Part shown: positions 41,001 to 49,403 of the stretch, piece after piece
Numbering within the stretch: position 1 is the first letter of the stretch
Layout of the letters: each line of letters begins with the position of its first letter
Source: Neobacillus cucumis
Lineage (GTDB): Bacteria; Bacillota; Bacilli; Bacillales; Cytobacillaceae
Length of the DNA: 64,000 bases
NCBI RefSeq assembly: GCF_016908975.1
Contig: NZ_JAFBEX010000022.1
Location: 17,873-81,872, forward strand
Direction: 5' to 3'
Program-made: the position numbers and the translations under genes
The notes under the pieces: generated by a model
Databases searched by the model: none
Told to the model about the DNA's origin: nothing
What the model saw: the letters and a program-made list of their open reading frames with translations, nothing else

Positions 41001-41469
41001 TTTCCATCCACTCCCGTCTAGCTTCTGAATAACTTGTTGGGGTTTCGAATAAACGGACAAACTCCATCCTTGCCCCTTTATACTCTTCCTGTTTATCTTT
41101 TAATGCATCAGACATTTTTTCGTAAATCCAAACCACCATGTTTTCTGCCGTGGTATTCATTGGCGGCAGAGTCTCATTGAGATAGCGATGGTCAAGGTAA
41201 ATTTCAATTTCCTTTTTCCAGATTTCTTTAATATCACCGAAATCCATCATAAGACCACGGTCATCGACAAAACCGCTAATACCAAAAATAACTTTATAGG
41301 TATGACCATGAAGATTTTTGCATTTCCCTTCATAGTTATGCAAATGATGTGCGGCATCAAAGGTGAATTCTTTGCTTACTAAGACTCTTTTATGATGGTA
41401 TTTTAATTGATTAGGTTGAATGTCTTCGTTTATTTTTTGAAGTTTATCGACAATGTGGAATCCGTACAT
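40993..41469 (-). CDS. queD: 6-carboxy-5,6,7,8-tetrahydropterin synthase
   Basis: QueD makes carboxy-tetrahydropterin from dihydroneopterin triphosphate. The 158-residue protein has the zinc His ligands in FDAAHHLHNYEGKCKNLHGHTYKV (His residues of AAHHLH and LHGHTY), and catalytic DHRYLNET. It closely follows the B. subtilis protein in length and ends with TPTSYSEARREWMENE. The ATG at 41469 gives the conserved N-terminus; the longer frame to 41508 overlaps queC. It is the second gene of queC-queD-queE. Confidence 0.96.
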   Translation of the reverse strand: MYGFHIVDKLQKINEDIQPNQLKYHHKRVLVSKEFTFDAAHHLHNYEGKCKNLHGHTYKVIFGISGFVDDRGLMMDFGDIKEIWKKEIEIYLDHRYLNETLPPMNTTAENMVVWIYEKMSDALKDKQEEYKGARMEFVRLFETPTSYSEARREWMENE

Positions 41470-41476
41470 GTAATGA

Positions 41477-42136
41477 TCACGCCTCTCTAGTTGACAAGTA
41501 TTTCTCAAGGCCTTTTTTCCTTAATTGACAAGAAGGACATTCACCACAGCCGTCGGCAATAATTCCGTTATAGCAAGTTAAGGTTTTTTCACGTACAAAT
41601 TCTAAGGCATCCAGTTCATCTGCCAGCTGCCAAGTTTCTGCCTTATCCAGCCACATTAACGGTGTATGAATGACAAACTCCTTATCCATCGACAGGTTTA
41701 AGGTGACATTTAGTGATTTAATAAAGATATCACGGCAATCTGGGTATCCACTAAAGTCAGTTTCACAAACACCAGTAACAAGGTGCTTTGCCCCAACTTG
41801 ACTCGCTAAGACTCCAGCAAATGAGATAAATAACAGATTCCGACCAGGAACAAAGGTCGATGGCAGCTCACCATCTACACCTTCTTTTACCTCAATGTCA
41901 TCTCGTGTTAAGGCGTTCGGAGCTAATTGGTTTAAGAGTGACATATCTAGAATATGGTGCCTGACACCAAGTTCATTTGCTATATTTTTAGCACATTCAA
42001 TTTCTAAAGCATGCCTTTGATTATAATCAAATGTGACTACTTCTACTTCTTTAAATTGTTTGAGGGCCCAAAACAAACAGGTGGTGCTATCTTGCCCGCC
42101 ACTAAATACTACGACTGCTTTTTCATCCTTTAACAT
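41477..42136 (-). CDS. queC: 7-cyano-7-deazaguanine synthase
   Basis: QueC forms preQ0 from 7-carboxy-7-deazaguanine using ATP and ammonia. The 219-residue protein has the PP-loop FSGGQDSTT (11-19), GVCETDFSGYPDCRD and the C-terminal zinc site CGECPSCQLR. First gene of the operon, it lies behind a preQ1 riboswitch. Codons for GVRHH contain the 13-bp dispersed motif (41956-41968) in frame; the B. subtilis protein has GVKHT there, so the motif may be a chance match. queF, which usually follows queE in B. subtilis, is not in this window. Confidence 0.96.
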   Translation of the reverse strand: MLKDEKAVVVFSGGQDSTTCLFWALKQFKEVEVVTFDYNQRHALEIECAKNIANELGVRHHILDMSLLNQLAPNALTRDDIEVKEGVDGELPSTFVPGRNLLFISFAGVLASQVGAKHLVTGVCETDFSGYPDCRDIFIKSLNVTLNLSMDKEFVIHTPLMWLDKAETWQLADELDALEFVREKTLTCYNGIIADGCGECPSCQLRKKGLEKYLSTREA

Positions 42137-42158
42137 AATAGGAATCTCCTTTCAAAAG

Positions 42159-42197
42159 AAAAAACAACACCCCAAGATAGAAGTGCTGCTTCATCTT
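42159..42197 (-). terminator. Probable expression platform of the preQ1 riboswitch
   Basis: The hairpin AAGAT-GAAG ... CTTC-T-ATCTT follows the aptamer on the minus strand and leads to GGGGTGTTG-TTTTTT before queC. It shares bases with the aptamer 3' end, as expected for a switch. Confidence 0.55.
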
Positions 42198-42228
42198 AGT
42201 TTTTTTAACGAGGGGGACTAGAACCTCT
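42195..42228 (-). ncRNA. PreQ1-I riboswitch
   Basis: On the minus strand AGAGGTTCTAG-(C-rich loop)-CCCTC is followed by an A-rich tail ending AAAAAACTAAG. This is the classic preQ1-I aptamer (H-type pseudoknot), about 60 bases upstream of queC. It should repress the queuosine operon when preQ1 is abundant. Confidence 0.92.
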
Positions 42229-42281
42229 TCTATAAAAATTCAATACTAAAAATTATATCATAAAAACATTACAAAGGGTAC

Positions 42282-43220
42282 CTATTTTATATGTTTTTTC
42301 AATTCGACCAGATCAAATTTAGCCGGCAAGGAACCAACTTGCGTTGTGGCTACCGCTCCCACTTGATTGGCGAACTGGAGATACGCAGTTAAATCCGTTT
42401 GGTCAACTGGTTTCCCTTTGTCGTGAAAGCGATACAGAAGTGCGGCCATAAAGGCATCACCTGCCCCATTGGTATCAACAGCATTTACTGATGGAGCGGG
42501 TACGAAAACCTTGTGTCCATTCCCAATCGCATAAGCACCTTTCCCTCCCATTGTAACAAACAGGAAAGGGATCTTCCATATGGATAATTTTTCTAAGCCG
42601 ATCTCTAACGAATCCGTTTCCGTTAAAAAAGATAACTCATCCTCAGCGATTTTAACAATATCGGCTTTTTTTAGAAAAGAGGTAATGGTTTGACGGCATT
42701 GTTCTTCACTTTCCCATCGTTGCAAGCGAATGTTCGTATCGAAGGCTATGACATTACCGAATTCCTTGGCATACTTTAAGGAAGTTTCAGTGGTCTCTTT
42801 TGCTTTGGGATGAAAAAGGGTTCCCGAACCAAAATAAAAAAACTTTGACTTCTCAAACACTTCTTTTCTAATTTCATTTGCGGTTAAGACTTCATCTGGC
42901 GTTTCATTTATATAGGAGTGAAAAAATCGCTCTCCGTTTTCCTTTGTATGAACATAAACTCCGCAAATTTTTTTACTGGAAGTGTGAACTGCATATTGGG
43001 TGTTGATGCCTTCTTTTATTAATTGTTTTTTAACAAACTGGCTTGTATCATCTTCCCCTAATTTACATAAGTAGTATGTAGGAATTCCGAACCGGCTTGT
43101 TCCTACTGCAACGTTTACAGTTGCACCTCCTAAAAGCGGCTGAAAATGCGTGTTGGTATTGTCGACTGGAATATAGTCAACAAAAGGTTCGCCTAATGAT
43201 ATGACTCCTTGTTTTTCCAA
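42282..43220 (-). CDS. PfkB-family carbohydrate kinase (fructokinase/ribokinase type)
   Basis: The 312-residue sugar kinase has the N-terminal glycine pair region QPLLGGATVNVAVGTSRFG (about 30-48). It also has the C-terminal PfkB signature VDTNGAGDAFMAALLYRF, with the catalytic Asp in NGAGDAF (about 250). Overall it resembles fructokinases. The start is TTG at 43220, seven bases after AAAGGAG; the upstream ATG at 43241 overlaps that site. It lies 30 bases downstream of patB in the same direction and could be co-transcribed, though no metabolic link is obvious. Confidence 0.87.
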   Translation of the reverse strand: MEKQGVISLGEPFVDYIPVDNTNTHFQPLLGGATVNVAVGTSRFGIPTYYLCKLGEDDTSQFVKKQLIKEGINTQYAVHTSSKKICGVYVHTKENGERFFHSYINETPDEVLTANEIRKEVFEKSKFFYFGSGTLFHPKAKETTETSLKYAKEFGNVIAFDTNIRLQRWESEEQCRQTITSFLKKADIVKIAEDELSFLTETDSLEIGLEKLSIWKIPFLFVTMGGKGAYAIGNGHKVFVPAPSVNAVDTNGAGDAFMAALLYRFHDKGKPVDQTDLTAYLQFANQVGAVATTQVGSLPAKFDLVELKKHIK

Positions 43221-43250
43221 AATAAATCTCCTTTGAACCATTTCCTTATT

Positions 43251-44438
43251 CTATTGATCCGCAAATTCTCTAGCAATTCTCTCAAACGCTTCTTTAATCA
43301 TTGGACGAGGAGATGGGATACAAATTCTTTGATAGTTGAGTCCCTCTTCGCCAAACATTTTTCCATCTTCAAGAATGACATTTGCTTTATTATAAATACG
43401 GTCATGAACCTCTTCAGGGGTTAAACCGTACCCGCTAAAGTCCATCCACATAATATACGTTCCCTCAGGGATTCTTACCTTCACTTTTGGCATATGTTTC
43501 GCTAAAAACTGGGCCACCCATTCCATTGTCCCATCAATATACTCCTTAAGCTGCTCAAGCCATTCTTCACCATCATGGTAGACAGAAATCAAGGCAGACA
43601 CTGTGAACGGGGAAGGTAAATGGTTGCCCATCACATGAGTGAAAGTTTTTCGATGTTTAGGGTTTGAAATAATAGCATTGGTACAATGAAGCCCCGCAAG
43701 ATTAAATGTTTTGTTAATCGCTGTAAATGAAATAATATGGTCGGCATTCTCCGCTACTTTTGCAATTGGTGTAAAAGTTTGATTCCGCCTGATTAAATCA
43801 CCGTGAATCTCGTCTGCAACAATCAGAACGTTATTCCGTGCACAAATATCGGATAATTGCTGAAGTTCTTCCTTAGTAAAGATTCTTCCTGTTGGATTAT
43901 GAGGATTACATAAAATGAACATTTTTGTGTTTTCGTTTTTTGCTTTTTCCTCAAAATCCACAAAATCAATATGATAATAGCCCTCTTCATCGCATTTAAG
44001 GGCGTTATTTAAGAGTTCCCTACCGTTAGCTTTAATTACAGCAGAAAACGGAGGATAGACAGGACGTTGAATAATAACCCCTTCTCCAGGATTGGTAAAT
44101 GCTCTAACCGCGATGTTTAATGCATGGACAGTCCCAGGACTATAGATAATCTCTTCCTTCTTGATGTCCCAATCATGTCTCTTTTTAAACCAATGTTGAA
44201 TTGCTTCAAAATATTCATTCGGAAAAATGGAATATCCGAAAATTCGATGATCAACCGTCTTATGTAAGGCATCTATCAAGGCTTGAGGCACAGGTAAATC
44301 CATATCTGCTGTAAATAACGGAATGGTTTCTTCATCGTATCTGTCCGTAAGCCCCATCTTTTTAATCAAGTCCCCGCCATCCCATTTGATGGAATAAGTC
44401 CCTCTTCGATTCACAATTTCATCAAAATTATATTTCAT
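43251..44438 (-). CDS. patB: PatB/MalY-type aminotransferase, cystathionine beta-lyase
   Basis: This 395-residue PLP enzyme of the class I/II aminotransferase fold splits C-S bonds of cystathionine or related thioethers. Motifs: N-terminal RRGTYSIKWD and MGLTDRYDEETIPLFTADMD (typical of PatB/MalY); CNPHNPTGRIFTKEEL; ADEIHGDL; and the PLP Lys in SFTAINKTFNLAGLH (about 233). C-terminal LNYQRICIPSPRPMIKEAFERI completes the pattern. Length fits PatB of B. subtilis. Upstream lies about 200 bp ending in a complex inverted repeat. Confidence 0.93.
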   Translation of the reverse strand: MKYNFDEIVNRRGTYSIKWDGGDLIKKMGLTDRYDEETIPLFTADMDLPVPQALIDALHKTVDHRIFGYSIFPNEYFEAIQHWFKKRHDWDIKKEEIIYSPGTVHALNIAVRAFTNPGEGVIIQRPVYPPFSAVIKANGRELLNNALKCDEEGYYHIDFVDFEEKAKNENTKMFILCNPHNPTGRIFTKEELQQLSDICARNNVLIVADEIHGDLIRRNQTFTPIAKVAENADHIISFTAINKTFNLAGLHCTNAIISNPKHRKTFTHVMGNHLPSPFTVSALISVYHDGEEWLEQLKEYIDGTMEWVAQFLAKHMPKVKVRIPEGTYIMWMDFSGYGLTPEEVHDRIYNKANVILEDGKMFGEEGLNYQRICIPSPRPMIKEAFERIAREFADQ

Positions 44439-44568
44439 GCCTATATCACCTTTCGTCGTCGAATAGATGTTGTACCTTATAATCAGTCATTTTATATCAT
44501 CTGCATCTTATTCAAATCGTAACCTACAACGGCGAAATTTTCCATTTAAATGTCTTCCAATTCAATAA

Positions 44569-44646
44569 ATCATGCCAGGATAGGATTATTGGTGACAGGC
44601 ACTATTTTTCCTATCCTGGCATGATAAATGGTGACAGGCACCATTT
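44569..44646. repeat. Nested inverted repeats carrying two GGTGACAGGCAC motifs
   Basis: Perfect 17-base arms ATCATGCCAGGATAGGA (44569-44585) and its complement (44609-44625) enclose a GGTGACAGGCAC motif in the loop (44591-44602). Directly after comes AAATGGTG-acagg-CACCATTT (44626-44646), holding a second copy (44630-44642). Its last bases overlap the stop codon of the minus-strand gene at 44645. Confidence 0.8.
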
Positions 44647-45451
44647 AGTAATTCAGTTTAGCGAGCATGTAGAGTTCGGCTTGGAGCTTGTCTAGGATTT
44701 GGGTGAAGGGGGTGTGCATGAAGAGTGGGAAGAGGTCTTCGAGTGCGTCTTCGTAATCTTGTCCCATTAGTTCTCGTAAATTTACATATCTTTCATAGAG
44801 CATGGCTTTTTCGAAGTCGATTCCTAATTCATAGAGACCCTGGAATAATGCTTCCTTTGGAATTTTCTTAATCTTTCTAAAGACCACTTCATTTTTATCA
44901 ATTAACTTTTCATTTAAGTAATGCGTTACATAATCAGTATAAATGATCTGTCCAACATCATCTGTTTCCTGCTTGGAATAGTTAAATCCAATCACATGAT
45001 GCTCCTTATTTTCATGAAGAATAAACGTTTTATTTCCTCTTAAATGAGTAATAAAACTTTTTACATTTCTGTCAAAAATCTTATCAAACTGGATGATTTG
45101 CTGGAGCTTATAGGCAAACTCATTATGTTCTTCCCCTACAACAAACAACCTGTCCACAATCGGTAGTAGTTTTAATACCCCTTCAGATAATTGGCTTGAG
45201 GCATCATATATCGTGATGTCGTGGGCTTTCTTCATTCGCTTAACTTGACGTTTTTGTTCAGTAACCGATAACTTAGAGAATTCGTGAATCAGTTCATGTG
45301 ATGTATTTTCTTTAAGTAACGATCCATAGGAAATGAATGCAACGGATAAATTCGTATTGGCTTTAAGCCAATGATAAACCGATACAGACAACTCTGTTAC
45401 ACCTGAGTTTGACTTTGGAGAATAAAAACCAACTAAATACAATTCTATCAC
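44645..45451 (-). CDS. Unknown protein with ParA/MinD-like N-terminus lacking a P-loop lysine
   Basis: The 268-residue protein starts LYLVGFYSPKSNSGVTELSVSVYHWLK, resembling the first strand and loop of ParA/MinD ATPases. The usual KGGxGKT is replaced by SPKSNSGVTELS, with no second lysine before the Thr. VAFISYGSLL follows as a second strand. The rest is helical and acidic toward the end (EDALEDLFPLFMHTPFTQILDKLQAEL). It may be a degenerate, non-hydrolysing relative or an unrelated fold. The start may be GTG 45451 or TTG 45442; the latter has better spacing from AGGCAGG. No partner gene adjoins it. Confidence 0.6.
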   Translation of the reverse strand: MIELYLVGFYSPKSNSGVTELSVSVYHWLKANTNLSVAFISYGSLLKENTSHELIHEFSKLSVTEQKRQVKRMKKAHDITIYDASSQLSEGVLKLLPIVDRLFVVGEEHNEFAYKLQQIIQFDKIFDRNVKSFITHLRGNKTFILHENKEHHVIGFNYSKQETDDVGQIIYTDYVTHYLNEKLIDKNEVVFRKIKKIPKEALFQGLYELGIDFEKAMLYERYVNLRELMGQDYEDALEDLFPLFMHTPFTQILDKLQAELYMLAKLNY

Positions 45452-45515
45452 CTGCCTTAATAAATGATATTCGCTGGCAGAGAAATGGAATGGGACAAAT
45501 CACCAGTTCCAAAAC

Positions 45516-45643
45516 AAAAGCGCAAGCGCCTTGAACAGCCCCGACAAGCATAAGACGCTCAGGGAATTAAGGCGTTTTTTGCCTTCATTCCCTGAGCGTC
45601 TGTAGACCATCGAGGGGCTAGGCGCTGGAGCTGGACGTCGACA
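45516..45643. repeat. GCGC-ended dispersed element, copy 2, with long internal hairpin
   Basis: It is bounded by AAAAGCGCAAGCGCC and GGCGCTGGAGCTGGAC. The centre holds a long stem, AGACGCTCAGGGAAT ... ATTCCCTGAGCGTCT (about 45553-45601), with AAGGC/GCCTT inside; it can act as a terminator. Orientation is opposite to the copy at 32141-32262. It fills most of the 289-bp gap upstream of the preceding gene. Confidence 0.78.
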
Positions 45644-45740
45644 GTCCTTTTATTAACAGTTATCCACAAGCGAAAATTTATAATTTCCTTGAAGATAACA
45701 AAAGTGGACATGGTTTTTAACCATGCCCACTGATAAAAGA

Positions 45741-46586
45741 TTAATGATTATAATGTTGAGATCCCTGTTGCATATTAGTTTGATTTCCTAACATCTGGCC
45801 TTGCATCGGATTCTGACCATACATTGGATTCTGACCATGCTGTATGGCAACACTAGTTGGAGTACCACCCATTTGGCCCATTGGCATCATGTTTTGACCT
45901 GATCTTGAAACATGTAATGGTTGGTTCATTTGTTGATTCATTGTTTGGTTCATTGGAGCATTCCCCATTATGCTACCCATCATGGCTTGGTCAATTCCCT
46001 GTGGTTGTCCAGGATTCACAACATATTGGGCTTTTAATGATTCACTTACAGGCTGAAAACTGTGTAAATAGGTTTTGGCTGTATGATCTTTCATGGTTGG
46101 AATCTGGTATTGACCTTGCTGATTCATAAATAAAAATACTTCATATGCCTGGTTTACACAGTTAACAGCACCATTTAATAGAACTTGGCGAAGATTTGGG
46201 TCAGCAATTTCTAAAGTAGCTTTCACTCCATTAGCAGCCCCATTTTTATGGCAAATCAACAAAGCACTTGCGATTTCAAAATCATTAAAGGTAGAATTGA
46301 CCTCAGGAGCTACCATACTTGGATTATCGAGTCCATACTGAATCTGATTTGGTTGAACAGAACCCATATTCGTGTTGGCTGACACGGGTGCAAAATTTTG
46401 ATAATCGTGTGTATATGAAACGACCGTATCATAAGATTTTATTTCTTCCTGTAAATGACGATGAATCATTTCTTTTAATTGTGGGTCTTTTGCTTGTGCT
46501 GCGTACATATGAAAATGATTGATCATATTGATTTTTTCAGTTAGTATTTCATGAACTTCCATTGCTTCATGTGCTCCGAACGGCAT
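45741..46586 (-). CDS. Spore coat protein, CotF-like
   Basis: The 281-residue protein has a CotF/coat-F ferritin-like helical domain at about 1-165 (GAHEAMEVHEILTEKINMINHFHMY; DFEIASALLICHKNGAANGVKATLE; VNQAYEVFLFMNQQGQYQIP). The C-terminal 110 residues are Met/Gln/Asn/Gly-rich and repetitive (MNQTMNQQMNQP; GQNPMYGQNPMQGQM), as seen in structural spore coat proteins. The ATG at 46586 follows GAGGGAGTG. It is probably expressed in the mother cell late in sporulation. It is monocistronic. Confidence 0.9.
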   Translation of the reverse strand: MPFGAHEAMEVHEILTEKINMINHFHMYAAQAKDPQLKEMIHRHLQEEIKSYDTVVSYTHDYQNFAPVSANTNMGSVQPNQIQYGLDNPSMVAPEVNSTFNDFEIASALLICHKNGAANGVKATLEIADPNLRQVLLNGAVNCVNQAYEVFLFMNQQGQYQIPTMKDHTAKTYLHSFQPVSESLKAQYVVNPGQPQGIDQAMMGSIMGNAPMNQTMNQQMNQPLHVSRSGQNMMPMGQMGGTPTSVAIQHGQNPMYGQNPMQGQMLGNQTNMQQGSQHYNH

Positions 46587-46690
46587 GAATAACACTCCCT
46601 CTTGTTTTTTCCAACAAAGGTATTATCCACATGCCTCAACACATGTATGTGTCCCATTATTTCTCCAAAATGGTAAAATTACAATAATTA

Positions 46691-47941
46691 TTAATCAGAG
46701 ATAACTGTAACACGTTCTACTTTGTAGACATCTAGAGCTGCCTGCAATGCCTCACCTCGATTAACGCCAACGCCGTTCCGAATTAAAACGGCTTCTAATG
46801 CTCCTAATACAGATAGGACGTTTTCCTTCCGGCAGCTATATCCCATTGTTCCAATTCGCCAAATTTTTCCATGTAAAGGTCCAAATGAGGAAGCTATTTC
46901 AATGCTAAATTCATCTAACAACATTTTTCGTACCTGTTCACCATCCACACCTCTGGGAATTTCGACACACGTTACACATGGGAGTTTATGATCGGAATGG
47001 CCAAACAGACCTAGCCCCATCGCCTTAAGCCCTGCGACCAAAGCTTCTTCATGCAGTTTATGGCGGTCAAATCTCTGTTCGAGACCTTCTGTTAAAACAA
47101 GCCGCAAACCTTCATGGAGTGCATAAATCATCGAAGTAGCCTCCGTATGATGATTTAGTCTCCTAGGTCCCCAATAATCCTGTAGCATACTTAAATCAAA
47201 ATAATTGCTGGCGATGACTGGTCTCATTCGTGTATATTGTAAGTCTTCCATTGTGGCAATACCACGTTCAACCTTTTTCCGAGAAAATAGAATATTTTCA
47301 ATCCGGTCATTATACGTAATGGGAGCCATCCCAGATGGTACAGATAAGCATTTTTGGGTTCCGCCAATTAGACCATCAATAAACCAATCATCGGTTTTGA
47401 CTTCCACTCCTCCTATGGAGGCCACAGCATCAACCACAAGAAGGATATCATTTTCCCGGCATGCTCTGCCAATTTCCTTTAAGGGCTGCATCCTGCCTGT
47501 TGAGGTTTCACCATGAACGATGGCCACTATTTTTGGTTGAACTTTTTTGATTTCAGCAATCACTTCTTGCGGTTCAAACACCTCTCCCCAAGGGCATTCG
47601 ATTGTATGAACCTCAGCTCCATATCGTTCACAAATTTCAACAAGCAAATGTCCAAATCTCCCGAAAATAGGAACCAGTACCTTATCACCTGGTTCAATGA
47701 TGCTGCATAGAATCGCTTCATTTCCTGACCGGGAAGTGCCGTCAATTGGAAAAGCCCATCGATTCTTTGTTTGAAAAACCTGACGAAGCATTTCCATTAC
47801 TTCATTCATTATATTGGTAAAAGCCGGATCAAATTGTCCTAGAATAGGTGTACTCATGACACGTAAAACGCGAGGATCCACTTCCACTGGACCAGGTGTC
47901 ATTATTGTTCGTGCAGGTGTGTACAGCTCAGAAAAAACCAT
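46691..47941 (-). CDS. pucG: (S)-ureidoglycine-glyoxylate aminotransferase
   Basis: This PLP enzyme moves the amino group of ureidoglycine to glyoxylate, giving glycine and oxalurate in purine breakdown. The 416-residue protein has the class V aminotransferase pattern: TPGPVEVDPRVLRVMSTPILGQFDPAF; IDGTSRSGNEAIL; VVDAVASIGG; and the PLP Lys in GGTQKCLSVPSG (about 205). The ATG at 47941 is preferred over 47950, which directly abuts GGGAG. It lies 15 bases after pucF in the same direction, forming a pucF-pucG operon. It is very similar in segments to B. subtilis PucG. Confidence 0.93.
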   Translation of the reverse strand: MVFSELYTPARTIMTPGPVEVDPRVLRVMSTPILGQFDPAFTNIMNEVMEMLRQVFQTKNRWAFPIDGTSRSGNEAILCSIIEPGDKVLVPIFGRFGHLLVEICERYGAEVHTIECPWGEVFEPQEVIAEIKKVQPKIVAIVHGETSTGRMQPLKEIGRACRENDILLVVDAVASIGGVEVKTDDWFIDGLIGGTQKCLSVPSGMAPITYNDRIENILFSRKKVERGIATMEDLQYTRMRPVIASNYFDLSMLQDYWGPRRLNHHTEATSMIYALHEGLRLVLTEGLEQRFDRHKLHEEALVAGLKAMGLGLFGHSDHKLPCVTCVEIPRGVDGEQVRKMLLDEFSIEIASSFGPLHGKIWRIGTMGYSCRKENVLSVLGALEAVLIRNGVGVNRGEALQAALDVYKVERVTVISD

Positions 47942-47956
47942 TTCTTCCATCTCCCT

Positions 47957-49204
47957 TTAATACGCTAATTTATATAAAACCTCTGTTAATAACTCAATTC
48001 CGGTTTCTAAATCATCCCGATTGGTAAATTCATGCGGGGAATGACTAATCCCATTTTGACTTGGAACAAAAAGTAAACAGGTCGGATAAGAACTACCAAA
48101 TACTTGGGCATCATGACCAGCACCACTAATCATTTCTTGATAACGCATGTTTTTTTCTTCACCAATCCTGCGAGCCAAATCACCCATTTTTACATCCATC
48201 CTCACAGGCTTCACATCCATCCACTGTGCAATGGATACTTCTATATTTAAGTTTTCCGCAATCCGTTTGAATTCAGCAAAGATCTCATTGCAGTATTGAT
48301 CAATGATTTCCTCCATGTGATGCCGGATATCTAAACTAAATTCCACCTCACCCGCTATCACATTAGGGACATTTGGTGAAGCCAACAATTTGCCAACCGT
48401 TGCCACTAAATGAGGATCCCATTCCTTTGTTTTTTCTGTTAAAAAAGCAATCAAATAAGCGGCGGTACTGACAGCATCTTTCCGGTACTGCATTGGCGTG
48501 GTTCCTGCGTGATTACTTTCTCCCTTAATACTGATTGTATAACGGCGTTGTCCCACAATATGCGTCACTACACCAATTTGGTTGCCATTTTTTTCTAACA
48601 CCATCCCCTGTTCAATATGAATTTCAACAAAACGTTCAATATCATGTCGTACAGGAGGTGTATACTTTTCTGGGTCAAAGCCAGCAAACTTCATAGCCTC
48701 CAAAAATGAAGTCCCACCGGCATCTTGTACGTTTTTCACACGTTCAAGATTGTAAGAACCCGTAATATTTCTTGAACCCCAAAAGGTTAAGGGAAAACGA
48801 CTTCCTTCCTCTTCACTTAAAGAGACCACTTCAATCGATTTTTTCGGGTAACCATATTTGTTAAATAACCTATTTACAGCAAGTAAACTAGCAACAATTC
48901 CATATGCACCGTCATATTTTCCACCCTCTACTACTGTATCAATATGTGAACCTGTTAGAATGGTTTTTTCATTAGCATCTGTTCCTTGTAGTCTACCAAA
49001 TAAATTCCCTACACAATCAAAATAAGGAACTAATTGCATGTCTTCCATTACTTTTTTTAACGCATGCTGGGCTTCCTGCCAGGAAGGTGAGTATAAAAGC
49101 CTCGTGACTCCGCCATTATCCTCTCGCCCAAATGAAGCAAGCCATTCAATCATTGCTTCAACTTGACCCTTATCCATTAATTGTTTATTTACTTGAATGG
49201 CCAT
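47957..49204 (-). CDS. pucF: Allantoate amidohydrolase
   Basis: PucF hydrolyses allantoate to ureidoglycine, CO2 and ammonia. The 415-residue protein belongs to the M20 metallopeptidase-like family with two metal ions. Ligands are visible in TGSHIDTVVEGGKYDGAYG (His, Asp), SEEEGSRFP (Glu) and FVEIHIEQG (His), and at the end ISGAGHDAQVFG. GEVEFSLDIRHHMEE is the dimerisation-domain return. It feeds the product to PucG, encoded next. Its start region faces pucR, and a PucR-box-like sequence lies between them. Confidence 0.94.
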   Translation of the reverse strand: MAIQVNKQLMDKGQVEAMIEWLASFGREDNGGVTRLLYSPSWQEAQHALKKVMEDMQLVPYFDCVGNLFGRLQGTDANEKTILTGSHIDTVVEGGKYDGAYGIVASLLAVNRLFNKYGYPKKSIEVVSLSEEEGSRFPLTFWGSRNITGSYNLERVKNVQDAGGTSFLEAMKFAGFDPEKYTPPVRHDIERFVEIHIEQGMVLEKNGNQIGVVTHIVGQRRYTISIKGESNHAGTTPMQYRKDAVSTAAYLIAFLTEKTKEWDPHLVATVGKLLASPNVPNVIAGEVEFSLDIRHHMEEIIDQYCNEIFAEFKRIAENLNIEVSIAQWMDVKPVRMDVKMGDLARRIGEEKNMRYQEMISGAGHDAQVFGSSYPTCLLFVPSQNGISHSPHEFTNRDDLETGIELLTEVLYKLAY

Positions 49205-49324
49205 TTTTTACGCCCCTCGCTATGTTAATTTTAGTCACATAAAACGTTATAGATATAGTTTACATTCAGAATAACTAGACTTCATTAGCTAATCAGTAAA
49301 AATTTTCACAATTTTTTATGCAAA

Positions 49325-49337
49325 TTAACCAAAATCT
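49325..49337 (-). promoter_or_regulatory. PucR-box-like site between pucF and pucR
   Basis: On the minus strand AGATTTTGGTTAA has the perfect core TTGGTTAA of the B. subtilis PucR box (WWWCNTTGGTTAA), with mismatches in the left half. It lies in the divergent promoter region, oriented toward pucF. Confidence 0.6.
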
Positions 49338-49360
49338 GTTACAATGATAAAAATATATCT

Positions 49361-49375
49361 AACATTACATGTTAC
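49361..49375. promoter_or_regulatory. Motif AACATTACATGTTAC shared with the permease promoter, copy 1
   Basis: 14 of 15 bases match AACATCACATGTTAC at 51152-51166, upstream of the purine permease. It lies 29 bases before the pucR start codon. Regulator unknown. Confidence 0.45.
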
Positions 49376-49403
49376 TTTTTCTTACATTAGAGAGGTGTTT
49401 CAA

